Shown one piece after another: positions 36,979 through 46,086 of a stretch of DNA of 64,000 nucleotides (the stretch's first letter is position 1; every line of letters begins with the position of its first letter). Under the pieces are notes generated by a model. It did no database searches. It was not told the origin of the DNA and saw only the letters and a program-made list of their open reading frames with translations. The DNA lies in assembly GCF_000012885.1 (NCBI RefSeq), contig NC_007498.2, positions 3,256,001 through 3,320,000 on the forward strand. The letters run 5' to 3'. Made by a program: the position numbers and the translations under genes. The stretch is from Syntrophotalea carbinolica DSM 2380 (GTDB lineage: Bacteria; Desulfobacterota; Desulfuromonadia; Desulfuromonadales; Syntrophotaleaceae).

Positions 36979-39051
36979 ATGACTCCACAGAATGCCGCCA
37001 ACCTTTCCCTGAACAGGGCGGCCAACATAAGTCATTTTGGATTCCGGATCCGCTCCGTGCCGGATGACACCTTTACCGTAACCGGTTTTTCCGGCAAGGA
37101 TCACGGTATATCGCAAGATTTTCGTTTTACCCTGACGCTCACGGCCCAGGCGGAACTGACGGCTTCGACGGTCGTCGGCAACCGTGCCACCATGGAGATG
37201 CGATGGGGAGGGACTCCCCTTTTTCTACACGGCCTCGTGGACCACTTTTCCAGGGAAAACGATACCCCGGAAGCCATGTGCTACCAGGTCATCTTCACCT
37301 CGCCCCTGTCCCTGCTAAAACAGAACACCAACAACCGGGTTTTTCTGAATCGCACCGTTCCCCAGATCATCGGCGATATTTTGCGCAGCGCCGGCTTCGA
37401 GCAGGACGACTATGCCGTCGACCTGACCGAAACCTATCCCCTTCGGGAATTCGTGATTCAATATGCCGAAACCGATTTTGCCTTTCTGTGCCGCCTGCTG
37501 GCACGCTCCGGCATCTTTTTTATGTTTGAAAGCGATGCGGAAAAATCCCGCCCCCGTTTCTGCGATCGAAGCGCGGCACGCCCTGCGTTACCTGGGGTCA
37601 GCGCATTGCGCTATCAGCCGCAAACCGGCACCGCCCGTGCCGTCGAGACCATCTATGCCCTGCATAGCCATGCCCGCCTGCTCCCTGGTACAGTCCGCGT
37701 TACCGACTACAACTACCGAACCCCCGAGACGTTACTCGAAGCCAGCCAACAGTCGGCCATGGGTGCCGCCCTCGGCGAAAACGCGGTGTACGGGGATCAC
37801 TTCAAAACGATTGAAGAGGGCCAACGCATGGCTTCCATTCGCGCTCAGGCCCTCGACACGGAGCGCATGGTCTACGTGGGAGAGACGGACTGCCGTGGAC
37901 TGCTGCCGGGATACCGCCTCAAGATCACCAATCATCCCCTGCCCGCCATGAACGACGACTACCTGGTGGTCAGCGTGGAGCACACGGCCGACCAGGGTGC
38001 GGCACTGGCCTTTGGAGAGGAGGCCAAAGGCCCCACCTACACCAACCGAGTCCGCCTGATCAAGGCCGCAACGCCTTATCGGTCGCCGATTCCCAAGCAT
38101 CGCCAATTGGTCGGGACCTTTACCGCGCGTATCGAGACCACAGGTACCGAATACGCCTATCTCGACGAGCAGGGGCGATATCATATCCGCGTCGATTTCG
38201 ACCGGGGCGATGCCGAAGCGGGACAAGCCAGCCATCCGGTGCGCCTCATGCAACCCTACGGCGGCGACAACTACGGCATCCATTTTCCCCTGCGGTCCGG
38301 CACCGAGGTCGCGGTCACCTGCGTCAACGGCGATCCGGACCGCCCGATTGTGACCGGCGCCCTGCCCAATCCCCAAAACCCTAATGTCGTCACCTCCGAC
38401 AATCACACTCAGAACATCATCCGCACCGTCAGCGGCAACGAACTGCTGATGGAGGACCGCCAGGGCCAGGAAAAGATCGAACTCTTCACCGCCGAGCGCA
38501 AAAACATCCTCACCCTCGACGCCAACAGCGACGGGCACAAGGTCCGTCTGGCCACTGAAGAGGGCAAGATGGAGATCGCGGCCTGCAAAACCATGTTGAT
38601 CGAATCGGGCGACACCCAAACGGTGCAGTCCGGAAACGACCACATCGTCACGGTGGAAAACTCCCAGCGAATGATGACCCGCAACAAAGAGATAGCCTAC
38701 CAGGCCGCCACCGATTTCCGCCTCAAGGCCGGGGACAACATCCAATTCAAAGCGGAAAAGCAGAACATCGCCATGACCGCCGGCAAGGACATGGTGGTGG
38801 ACGTGGCACGAAGCTTGTCCATGGAAGTGCGCAACAGTGACATGGAGCTGCTTGTGAACCGCGGCAACCTGCATATCAAAACCGCAAGGGACACCAGCGT
38901 GATCGGCCAGGGCGGCGGCACCATCACGATTACCCAGCAAAACGGCACCATTCAAATCACCAAAGATGGAGACCTTGCCATTTCGGCCGGCAAGATCACC
39001 ATCCAGGGCAACAGCATTAACCTCAAAGCCGGCAAAATCAGCGAAAACTGA
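36979..39051 (+). CDS. vgrG: T6SS spike protein VgrG (first copy)
   Basis: 690 residues from ATG 36979, which follows GGAGGG; an earlier frame extension to 36943 is inside the repeat element. Order: gp27-like base (RAANISHFGFRIRSVPDDTF onward; FLCRLLARSGIFFMFESD), a gp5-type OB domain (VGTFTARIETTGTEYAYLDEQGRYHIRVDFDR, GIHFPLRSGTEVAV, GDPDRPIVTGALPN), then the triple-stranded beta-helix with VT/N repeats. It ends NSINLKAGKISEN with no effector extension, so it is a structural spike tipped by a PAAR-like protein. The next gene is a second vgrG. Confidence 0.96.
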   Translation: MTPQNAANLSLNRAANISHFGFRIRSVPDDTFTVTGFSGKDHGISQDFRFTLTLTAQAELTASTVVGNRATMEMRWGGTPLFLHGLVDHFSRENDTPEAMCYQVIFTSPLSLLKQNTNNRVFLNRTVPQIIGDILRSAGFEQDDYAVDLTETYPLREFVIQYAETDFAFLCRLLARSGIFFMFESDAEKSRPRFCDRSAARPALPGVSALRYQPQTGTARAVETIYALHSHARLLPGTVRVTDYNYRTPETLLEASQQSAMGAALGENAVYGDHFKTIEEGQRMASIRAQALDTERMVYVGETDCRGLLPGYRLKITNHPLPAMNDDYLVVSVEHTADQGAALAFGEEAKGPTYTNRVRLIKAATPYRSPIPKHRQLVGTFTARIETTGTEYAYLDEQGRYHIRVDFDRGDAEAGQASHPVRLMQPYGGDNYGIHFPLRSGTEVAVTCVNGDPDRPIVTGALPNPQNPNVVTSDNHTQNIIRTVSGNELLMEDRQGQEKIELFTAERKNILTLDANSDGHKVRLATEEGKMEIAACKTMLIESGDTQTVQSGNDHIVTVENSQRMMTRNKEIAYQAATDFRLKAGDNIQFKAEKQNIAMTAGKDMVVDVARSLSMEVRNSDMELLVNRGNLHIKTARDTSVIGQGGGTITITQQNGTIQITKDGDLAISAGKITIQGNSINLKAGKISEN

Positions 39052-39169
39052 TGAGCGAAGTTATGCATACACCATCCGAAATCCGGGTACTCCGACAAGG
39101 GTTGCATGCCGAGAGATCTTGCGTCGCAGGCGGACATACCTTCTTGAGCGCATACAACAGGAGAAAACC

Positions 39170-41539
39170 ATGAGCCTTTCCGCCAGACAGTCGCGCCTGC
39201 ATCTGGAACTCGGCGATGCCGGGTTTTCCGTGCTGGGCCTGAGCGGCAAAGAAGAGCTGAACCGCCCCTTTGCCTTCGACGTCAGCGTGCTGGCCGACAG
39301 TTTCGCTGCGCTGCTGGATTGTCTGGGCGCGCCGGTCTCTCTTTTCATGACCGCGCCCGACGGCTACGAGCGCCGGCTCAACGGCATACTCACCGAAGCC
39401 AGGGTCGAAACGGACCTGGCGGACGGGCGCAGCATCGTCTGCCTCAGCGTGGCATCCCGCCTGGCGCTGCTGCAGCTGCGCACCGACAGCCGCCTGATCC
39501 TCTCCGAAACCCTGCCCGCTATCGTGCGCCAGACCCTGTGCCGCAACGGCATCGACGAAAACGCCCTGCGCTTGGAGCTGGCCCGGCAGTACCCTGTCCG
39601 CCCTTCCACCTTGCAGGCGCAGGAAAACGACCTCGACTTTCTCCTGCGCCTGACCGGCCGACAGGGGATGTTCATCTGGACCGACGCCGCGGACGACCAC
39701 GAAATCCTCCACATCGCCGACACCACCAACCGCTGCCCCATGCTGGCGCGAGAATTGCTGACATACACACCCAACGCCGGGATGGAAACCGACAAAGGGC
39801 CGGGCAAAGTCGGCATGCTCGGCATCATCGACCGAGCCGAGATGGTTCCCGCCCGCCACTGGGTGCATGACGTTCATGAAAACGCCCCCGAGCATCCCAT
39901 TTTGTCCGGGCGTGCCTCCGATCAGGCCAACGCCCCTGCCCGGGACGCCGCCGGCACCAGCGCCGTCAACTTCGGCAGCGGACTCGCCAACGAAGAAGAA
40001 GCCAAACACGAAGCCGTGATCCGCGCCCAGCGCTCCAACTGCATCCGCCAGACCCTCAGCATCCGCACCCACGCCGCCGACCTGCGGGCCGGGGCCATCA
40101 TCCGTCTCGACACCAGCGGTTACAGCTGCACCCTCGGCGGCGACTACCTCATCGTCTCCGTTGAGCACACGGCCCGACAATACGGCGGACTCGGCCTGAC
40201 AGGCCAGGCCGACAGCCCCTACACCAACACCGCCGTGCTCGTCCGTCGCGAAACGCCCTGGCGACCCGAGATCAAACCCGTCGGCGAGCTTCCCCTGATC
40301 TTTTCCGCCCGCATCGAAAGCCGCGACGAACTTGCGCAACTCGACTCTGCCGGCCGTTACAACTACCGTCAGTATCCCGACAGTAACAGCGCTGCTCATG
40401 CCGAAGCCTCCGCCTCAGTGCGACGGTTGCAGCCCTACGCCAGCCCCAGCGAGACCCTGCCCGCCGGCTGGCATCTGCCGCTGCACGACGCTAACGAAGT
40501 GCTGATCAGCTGCCTCAACAACGACCCCGACCGCCCCATGCTCGTCGGCACCCTGGCCAACCCCGCACGCCGCTCCGTAGTCACTGAAGAAAACGCCCAT
40601 CAGAACCGTCTGCTCACCGCCGGCGGCAACGATCTGACCATGGACGACTGGCGGGATAAATCCGCCATCAGCCTGTGTACCTTCAACGGGCACAACATGC
40701 TGCATCTCAACGCCGATGTGCTCGGTCACCGGGTCAACCTGGTCAGCAGCCAGGGGCAGATGGAATGCTATGCCAAAAAGACCATGGCCACGCACTCCGG
40801 CGACACCCTCACCGAAACCGTCAGCAACAATCGGCTCCAACAGATCGAAAACCGCCACGGCACCACCACCAACAAAAAGGAAGTGCACCACCAGGCCAAC
40901 ACCGACGGCGACATCAGCGCCGCCGAGCATATCCAGATGGAATCCGGCCAGAACACCGAGCTTACCGCCGGCCAGGACATGCGTCTCGACATCACCGAGA
41001 GCACCCGCATCCAGGTCAGGGAACAGGACGCCCTCATCCACATCGACAGCGGCAGCCTCACCGTCCAGGCCGAGCAGGCGATCACCATCGAAGGGGACGG
41101 CAAAGGCGAAATCGTCTTCGAGCAAAACGGCGGCGGCTTCCGCATGGCCCCCAACGGCGACATCACTCTATACGGCGACGAGATCAGCCTCAGCGCCGAT
41201 GCGATCAACTTCTACGGACCGATCAGTAAGGAGGTTACCGCGCCCGACGCGGTGCCGGCGACGGGCGTGGCGGAGGTGCTAACGGCCAAAGCGATCTCCG
41301 ATTTGGCCTCGGAACAACCCTCGGACGCCATCACTATCCTCCTTGAAGACTTTTACGGCAACGAACTGGACGGACATTTTCAGAAACTCAAAGGACGGCC
41401 CTGGCGGTTTCTGAGCGATATGGGTGATGAGCGCACCGGGGTCATCAAAGATCATGTCATACAAATAAGCGGAGTCCACATCAACAGATGTTTTCAGTTC
41501 GGCATCAAGGATATCAAGCTGAATATAGGCGAGGATTGA
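39170..41539 (+). CDS. vgrG: T6SS spike protein VgrG (second copy) with C-terminal extension
   Basis: 789 residues from ATG 39170, which follows AGGAG; the frame open to 38966 overlaps the first vgrG and is rejected. gp27-like and OB regions are conserved (ESRDELAQLDSAGRYNYRQYPD; WHLPLHDANEVLISCLNNDPDRPMLVGTL), then the beta-helix to about residue 680. The last ~105 residues are an extra domain absent from the first copy, containing ITILLEDFYGNELDGHFQKL and ending IKDIKLNIGED. It looks like a small beta-rich, transthyretin-like recruitment domain. It is followed six bases later by the metallophosphoesterase gene, so it probably carries that protein. Confidence 0.93.
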   Translation: MSLSARQSRLHLELGDAGFSVLGLSGKEELNRPFAFDVSVLADSFAALLDCLGAPVSLFMTAPDGYERRLNGILTEARVETDLADGRSIVCLSVASRLALLQLRTDSRLILSETLPAIVRQTLCRNGIDENALRLELARQYPVRPSTLQAQENDLDFLLRLTGRQGMFIWTDAADDHEILHIADTTNRCPMLARELLTYTPNAGMETDKGPGKVGMLGIIDRAEMVPARHWVHDVHENAPEHPILSGRASDQANAPARDAAGTSAVNFGSGLANEEEAKHEAVIRAQRSNCIRQTLSIRTHAADLRAGAIIRLDTSGYSCTLGGDYLIVSVEHTARQYGGLGLTGQADSPYTNTAVLVRRETPWRPEIKPVGELPLIFSARIESRDELAQLDSAGRYNYRQYPDSNSAAHAEASASVRRLQPYASPSETLPAGWHLPLHDANEVLISCLNNDPDRPMLVGTLANPARRSVVTEENAHQNRLLTAGGNDLTMDDWRDKSAISLCTFNGHNMLHLNADVLGHRVNLVSSQGQMECYAKKTMATHSGDTLTETVSNNRLQQIENRHGTTTNKKEVHHQANTDGDISAAEHIQMESGQNTELTAGQDMRLDITESTRIQVREQDALIHIDSGSLTVQAEQAITIEGDGKGEIVFEQNGGGFRMAPNGDITLYGDEISLSADAINFYGPISKEVTAPDAVPATGVAEVLTAKAISDLASEQPSDAITILLEDFYGNELDGHFQKLKGRPWRFLSDMGDERTGVIKDHVIQISGVHINRCFQFGIKDIKLNIGED

Positions 41540-41545
41540 CAGGTT

Positions 41546-44362
41546 ATGAGTACAGAAGAGAAAACCGTTGAAACCAAGGATATGGCCACGTGCACACTGG
41601 GCAGCAAGGGCCAAACAGACTTCACCGCCAAGATGCTCATTTATCCGGCGATAATATTACATCCCTCCCTTGGCTGTCCCCTGATCGTTGAGGAGCAAGG
41701 GCCGGTGAGTCTGATTATCGTAACTGACAGCACATTTCGCCAGACCTTTCTGGACGACAATGGCGGACAGCGCAACGAATACGCCACAGGCGGTTTGCGC
41801 GTCGCCGCAACTATCCGCCAGCATCTCAAATTGGTCGCCTGGGAGCAAGCCAGAGAGTTCAAACAGAACCTCAGCCAGGATGATCAGCCACTCAAGGTCG
41901 CCGAAAAGGACATCGTCTGCACCTATCTGGGGAAGCTTGATCGCAAAATCAAAAACGCCGACGGAAAACACGTTGCCAACATACGTCAAAGCCTCCTAAA
42001 TCAATTAAGCGCCTTTCGTGAAAAGGACGAAGGAAACAAAGGTGCCGGCAAAGATCTGCACAAATACTTTAGTAACGACGGTTTGCGCTATCTGTTCCAG
42101 ATAGATCTGCACAACCTGAAACTTGACCCCGGTGAGCTCTATGACAGCTACTGGGTGCTGAGAAACCACACCCCCCATAAAGTCGACATCCAACCCAAAT
42201 ATCTTGACATACAGGACCGGATTGCCCGGGAGTATATTCAGAATAATTATTATAGGTACGCCGGAAAAGAGGGGCCCGAATACGCCTTTAAAGTAACGGA
42301 ATCCGGGGTGGAACTAACCCCCGATTCCGTTACCCCCATCATGAACCATCACCCTATCTGGGTCGCGCCGGCCGGCAAAGACAAACTCACTATCGGTCAT
42401 CTCTCCGATGTCCACGTGTCCTCCAAACAGGCCACTTACAAGGGCAGAGGCGCCACCGTCATCCCCGGTGCCGACGACTCCGTTTCCCCTCCCATCGGCG
42501 ACATGGCCAACAACAACACCGAAAACTTTTTCGATCTGCTCCACAGCTTCGGCGGCAAACCGGATGAAAACGGACAGGCCAACGAAGTGGACGTCATCGT
42601 GATCACAGGCGATCTGTACGATCATCTACACAACTATGATCCCAGATTCAAACGCACATCCAAGACCAGCAAACCCGGCTCTACAGGAGAATTATGGGAG
42701 GCAATGTACGTCGAGGATGTACAGGCCGTAGAGGACCGCAACGAGGAATTCCCCTGTGGGATCGACGGGCTGACCGTCTACAGCATCCTCGTCGATTTTT
42801 ACACCAGGCGCAAGAAACCCGTCTTTATCGTCAGCGGCAATCACGAAGCCTACGAATACCCTTATGGCATATCTCCACGTCTTGGAAAAAAGCGCGCCAA
42901 CGAAGGGATTCCGATGGACCACAACCTCACGTTGTACGAAGCCATCCTTTTGTACGGCCCCGCTTACAAACTGCTTATCCCTGACGCCGTCTCCGGGGCC
43001 GGGGCCACCTTTAGCGGCGGCCTTCTCGGTCGGATGAACTTCAGGCCACGCAATTTCGACTGGTTATATACCCTCTTCACCCCCTTGACCGACTATTGGC
43101 AGACCTACAAGACGCAAACCCTTATCGGACTGGGGTGGGGGGACGGCGAAGACTATATGTGGAACCCCACCCCCTTGCCCGGATTGGACCAAGGCGGCCA
43201 TCTTCCCCGAGCCGCCGAGAGTGTCGACGAGGCCCAAAAAAACCTGGTCGAAACCGCGTTGCAGCAAAACAGCCAAGACAACATCCTCTGTAGCCACTTC
43301 ACCGTAGTGAACTACGCTCTGGATAAACCCTTGAGTACCGTTGGGGAAGTGCAGGCCGTCAATAACAGCTATTCAAAATGTGACCATGGAACCATCAAGG
43401 CAAACCGCCCGACCTTTCACGGAGACTGGGTCGGAAAGAGCCGCTTCACCCTCACCCTCGGCGGACACTCCCACCGGGTCGGATTATACCGATGCGAGTT
43501 CGTATCCAGCCGAAAGGTCCGTCATGGATCCTATCCGCAGTTCGATACGCCTGACAGTTGGGAATATTTTCCCCAGCACCTCAAAACCCGGGGATATCAC
43601 CCCGAAAGCGACGAAGCCAAGGCGCTCTGCTGGGACAATAAAATCAAGGTACTGGTTTCCGCCAGCACCGGCCCGCTCTCCAAGCAAAATCGCGAAGGGG
43701 AAATGGTCGGCTGGGGGATGGAATTGCCCGCGGGCAGCCGGATAACAACCGAGGGAGCCATTGCCCTGGTGAAAAGTGGCAACAACAACGCGAAGCCCCG
43801 CTTCTGCGTAGCCTGCGACTATATCGACGTGGTGACGGAGGGCGGGTTCTGGGAATTTTTTCGAATGTCAGGTGGCAACACCTTCGAGATGAAGCCGCAT
43901 TGGGAGAAGATTCATTCGAAATTAAACCAGAAGGTTAAGGACTCTTTGATAGACAACGTGACCTTGTATCCAATTGACGGTGGCACTCTAAAGCCAGTGA
44001 ACTCAAACACATCCTCAAGCAACGGCATTGTACGCATTGCCTTTACTGCTCAATTCAATCGATTGTTGCGTCCAAATAACACGCAGCAATATGACGCATT
44101 TTTCCTCTCCATCAAGTTCAATGGGGAGAAACTGAAAAAGGCCCATCCGGGGTTCGAGGACTACGACTACAGTTCCTCCTGGAATATTCAGGTAGGCATT
44201 TATGACGGGAAAGGTGAAGAAGTCGATTTTTCGAAGACTGGGCCAAATCCCTCCCAGTGGCAGATTGTGCGGCATAATAGGTTTGGTGAGATACCATCAT
44301 TTCGTTTTCGTCGTGATAGATGCAAACCTGAATACAATACAGACTTGGAACTTGACCAATGA
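41546..44362 (+). CDS. Calcineurin-like metallophosphoesterase, candidate T6SS effector
   Basis: 938 residues. All five metallophosphoesterase motifs are present in order: DVH (D288, H290), GDLYDH (D356), GNHE (431-434), a lone H584 (LCSHF), and GHSH (H641, H643). A dinuclear metal centre is therefore expected. There is no signal peptide and no membrane helix. Residues 1-280 and 700-938 match no family I recognise. It starts six bases after the extended VgrG and its stop overlaps the start of a secreted pentapeptide-repeat gene (ATGA), the usual geometry of toxin and immunity genes. Substrate unknown: nucleic acids, nucleotides, phospholipid headgroups or phosphorylated cell-wall precursors are possible. 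The 3' end is visibly more AT-rich than the vgrG genes. Confidence 0.7.
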   Translation: MSTEEKTVETKDMATCTLGSKGQTDFTAKMLIYPAIILHPSLGCPLIVEEQGPVSLIIVTDSTFRQTFLDDNGGQRNEYATGGLRVAATIRQHLKLVAWEQAREFKQNLSQDDQPLKVAEKDIVCTYLGKLDRKIKNADGKHVANIRQSLLNQLSAFREKDEGNKGAGKDLHKYFSNDGLRYLFQIDLHNLKLDPGELYDSYWVLRNHTPHKVDIQPKYLDIQDRIAREYIQNNYYRYAGKEGPEYAFKVTESGVELTPDSVTPIMNHHPIWVAPAGKDKLTIGHLSDVHVSSKQATYKGRGATVIPGADDSVSPPIGDMANNNTENFFDLLHSFGGKPDENGQANEVDVIVITGDLYDHLHNYDPRFKRTSKTSKPGSTGELWEAMYVEDVQAVEDRNEEFPCGIDGLTVYSILVDFYTRRKKPVFIVSGNHEAYEYPYGISPRLGKKRANEGIPMDHNLTLYEAILLYGPAYKLLIPDAVSGAGATFSGGLLGRMNFRPRNFDWLYTLFTPLTDYWQTYKTQTLIGLGWGDGEDYMWNPTPLPGLDQGGHLPRAAESVDEAQKNLVETALQQNSQDNILCSHFTVVNYALDKPLSTVGEVQAVNNSYSKCDHGTIKANRPTFHGDWVGKSRFTLTLGGHSHRVGLYRCEFVSSRKVRHGSYPQFDTPDSWEYFPQHLKTRGYHPESDEAKALCWDNKIKVLVSASTGPLSKQNREGEMVGWGMELPAGSRITTEGAIALVKSGNNNAKPRFCVACDYIDVVTEGGFWEFFRMSGGNTFEMKPHWEKIHSKLNQKVKDSLIDNVTLYPIDGGTLKPVNSNTSSSNGIVRIAFTAQFNRLLRPNNTQQYDAFFLSIKFNGEKLKKAHPGFEDYDYSSSWNIQVGIYDGKGEEVDFSKTGPNPSQWQIVRHNRFGEIPSFRFRRDRCKPEYNTDLELDQ

Positions 44363-45507
44363 TTTACAGCATCTATATAAGACTATTCGTAATTACAGCT
44401 ATATTTGTTGGTATTTTTGCTGGAGACTCTTTAGCTATGAATATTTTTCAAAATGATTTCGAAAGTAAATGGGAGAATTTATCAAAAGATGTAAAAAAGC
44501 TCAATGACTATACCCAAACTCACACGGTGGAGCTTCGCAATGTAAAATCCGAAAAACTAAAAATACAAGGGGCTATTTTTGTTGGAGCGACCTTTATTAA
44601 TGTGGAGTGGTTTGCTGTCAATGCCAATAACACAAATTTGACAAAGGTTCTTTTTAAAAAATGCAAATTTGTTGGTGGAAAATGGCAAGATGCTGTCATG
44701 ACGGATGTCGTATTCGAGGATTGCGAATTTTCGGATACCAGTTTGAGCGGCAGTACAATGACAAATGTCTGCTTCAAAAATTGCAAAATTGACCGTACAG
44801 GCATTGCTTACCTTAAAGGCGGAAGGGTGGAGATCGATGGGGGTTATTGGGATACGGGTGCTGGTGGTGATTCAAGTTGTGAATTTATCATCAGAAATTG
44901 CTCCCTTGGGGGCATTTCTTTTTCAATGATGAAAAATCACGTACCTATATTATTTGAAGATTGCCTACTTGATGAAATTGATTTCTACGGAAGCCACTTC
45001 TCCGACGTCATCCTCAGACGAGTACGGCAGGGTGAGGGAGGTGTAAAATTCAACGACCTTACCGCCAACAGCATGCGATTCGAGGACGTCAACATGACCA
45101 GAGGTACCGCCATTGCCAGGTCAAAGGTAAAAAGCGTTACCATAAATGGCGGCAACTTCGGTACAACGTTCGCCCATTCCATGATTGGCCAGATCTATAT
45201 CAGGGACGCCAATCTTACCTACACCGATTTCTGTGAAGCCAAATTGCCGAAGGTTACCATATCAAACTGCCAACTATATAACACCGGAATGTGGGATGGA
45301 TATATTGAGGAACTTACCGTTTATAACAGTGAATTCAATATCATTGACGGTGATAATTTTAAGGCCAACATCGTTGCCTGGGACAATGTCACCCTGGATG
45401 GCAGGATCGATCTGACCAATGCTCAAATCAAGGATTTTCGACTCACACGTTTGAAACGCGGACCGCGCCTGCAATTGATTACCACCGGAGCGAATATCCG
45501 ATTTTGA
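44359..45507 (+). CDS. Exported pentapeptide-repeat protein, candidate immunity protein
   Basis: 382 residues. A signal peptide or membrane anchor covers residues 1-27 (LFVITAIFVGIFAGDSLA). From about residue 55 to the end, the chain is built of pentapeptide-type repeats with F/L at every fifth position (VLFKKCKFVGGKWQDAVM; VVFEDCEFSDTSLSGSTM; VCFKNCKI), giving a right-handed quadrilateral beta-helix. The gene is clearly AT-rich compared with its neighbours. It overlaps the stop of the metallophosphoesterase gene, suggesting co-translation. Inference: it binds and neutralises that enzyme in the periplasm. If so, the toxin acts in the periplasm or on membrane-exposed substrates. Confidence 0.65.
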   Translation: MIYSIYIRLFVITAIFVGIFAGDSLAMNIFQNDFESKWENLSKDVKKLNDYTQTHTVELRNVKSEKLKIQGAIFVGATFINVEWFAVNANNTNLTKVLFKKCKFVGGKWQDAVMTDVVFEDCEFSDTSLSGSTMTNVCFKNCKIDRTGIAYLKGGRVEIDGGYWDTGAGGDSSCEFIIRNCSLGGISFSMMKNHVPILFEDCLLDEIDFYGSHFSDVILRRVRQGEGGVKFNDLTANSMRFEDVNMTRGTAIARSKVKSVTINGGNFGTTFAHSMIGQIYIRDANLTYTDFCEAKLPKVTISNCQLYNTGMWDGYIEELTVYNSEFNIIDGDNFKANIVAWDNVTLDGRIDLTNAQIKDFRLTRLKRGPRLQLITTGANIRF

Positions 45508-45658
45508 ACCCACCTCTCATAACTCTCCATCGTGGATAAAGATCTGGAAAAACTGACAAAGGAAAAGAAGCAGGGATTGGAGAGAGGTTCTGAATAGTCT
45601 GAATTCCAGGCAAAACCCACCTCGGGAATGCCTTTTTACCCAAGTTTTGGAGAAAACG

Positions 45659-46084
45659 ATGAAATCAAATATCTGCGAGTTGTTCAAATCGGCCTCCATC
45701 GACCATGCCGCGATTGCAACCGTCCTCGATGTCGAGGATGGCCTAGCCATGGTTGTGGAGCTAGGCGGCACCCCGTGCCCAGTGGCCGATCACCTGAGCC
45801 ATGTGGAAGCCCTGAAGGAGGGGGACCGGATACTGACAATTCGTATCCCCACAGGAATCGTCGTCGCCGGCCGGCTCCGCGCCGGGGGTGAAGCCGCCGC
45901 ACCGCGCCTGGAGGAAAAGGACGGCCGCCTGCTGGTGGAAGCCCCCAAAAGCGTGCGCCTGCAGGCCGGGGATAACTGCATCGAGGTCCATGCCGACGGG
46001 CGCATCGAGCTCGATGGGCAACAGATTACAGGGTTAGCGGAAGGCCGCTTGCGCCTGCAGGGCTCCACCATCGAATTGAATTGA
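45659..46084 (+). CDS. DUF6484-like T6SS accessory protein
   Basis: 141 residues from ATG 45659, behind TTGGAG. It is beta-rich: IATVLDVEDGLAMVVELGG, then DRILTIRIPTGIVVAGRL, and a C-terminal row of short strands (KSVRLQAGDNCIEVHADGRIELDGQQI) that looks like a fragment of a VgrG or gp5 beta-helix. The pattern fits the DUF6484 proteins that accompany T6SS adaptor genes, but the family name is from memory. It may cap or extend a VgrG spike, or act as an adaptor. It is the first gene of a tightly overlapping cassette running to 50.1 kb. A 21-codon open frame in the 150-base gap upstream is not convincing. Confidence 0.5.
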   Translation: MKSNICELFKSASIDHAAIATVLDVEDGLAMVVELGGTPCPVADHLSHVEALKEGDRILTIRIPTGIVVAGRLRAGGEAAAPRLEEKDGRLLVEAPKSVRLQAGDNCIEVHADGRIELDGQQITGLAEGRLRLQGSTIELN

Positions 46085-46086
46085 TT

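Noticed and set aside
37732-40399. Long minus-strand frames opposite the two vgrG genes
   Set aside because: Antisense shadows of the beta-helix repeats; His/Val/Gly-rich with no start signals.
45532-45597. A 21-codon frame between the pentapeptide-repeat and DUF6484 genes
   Set aside because: GTG start without a ribosome binding site and a lysine/glutamate-rich peptide; no evidence that it is expressed.
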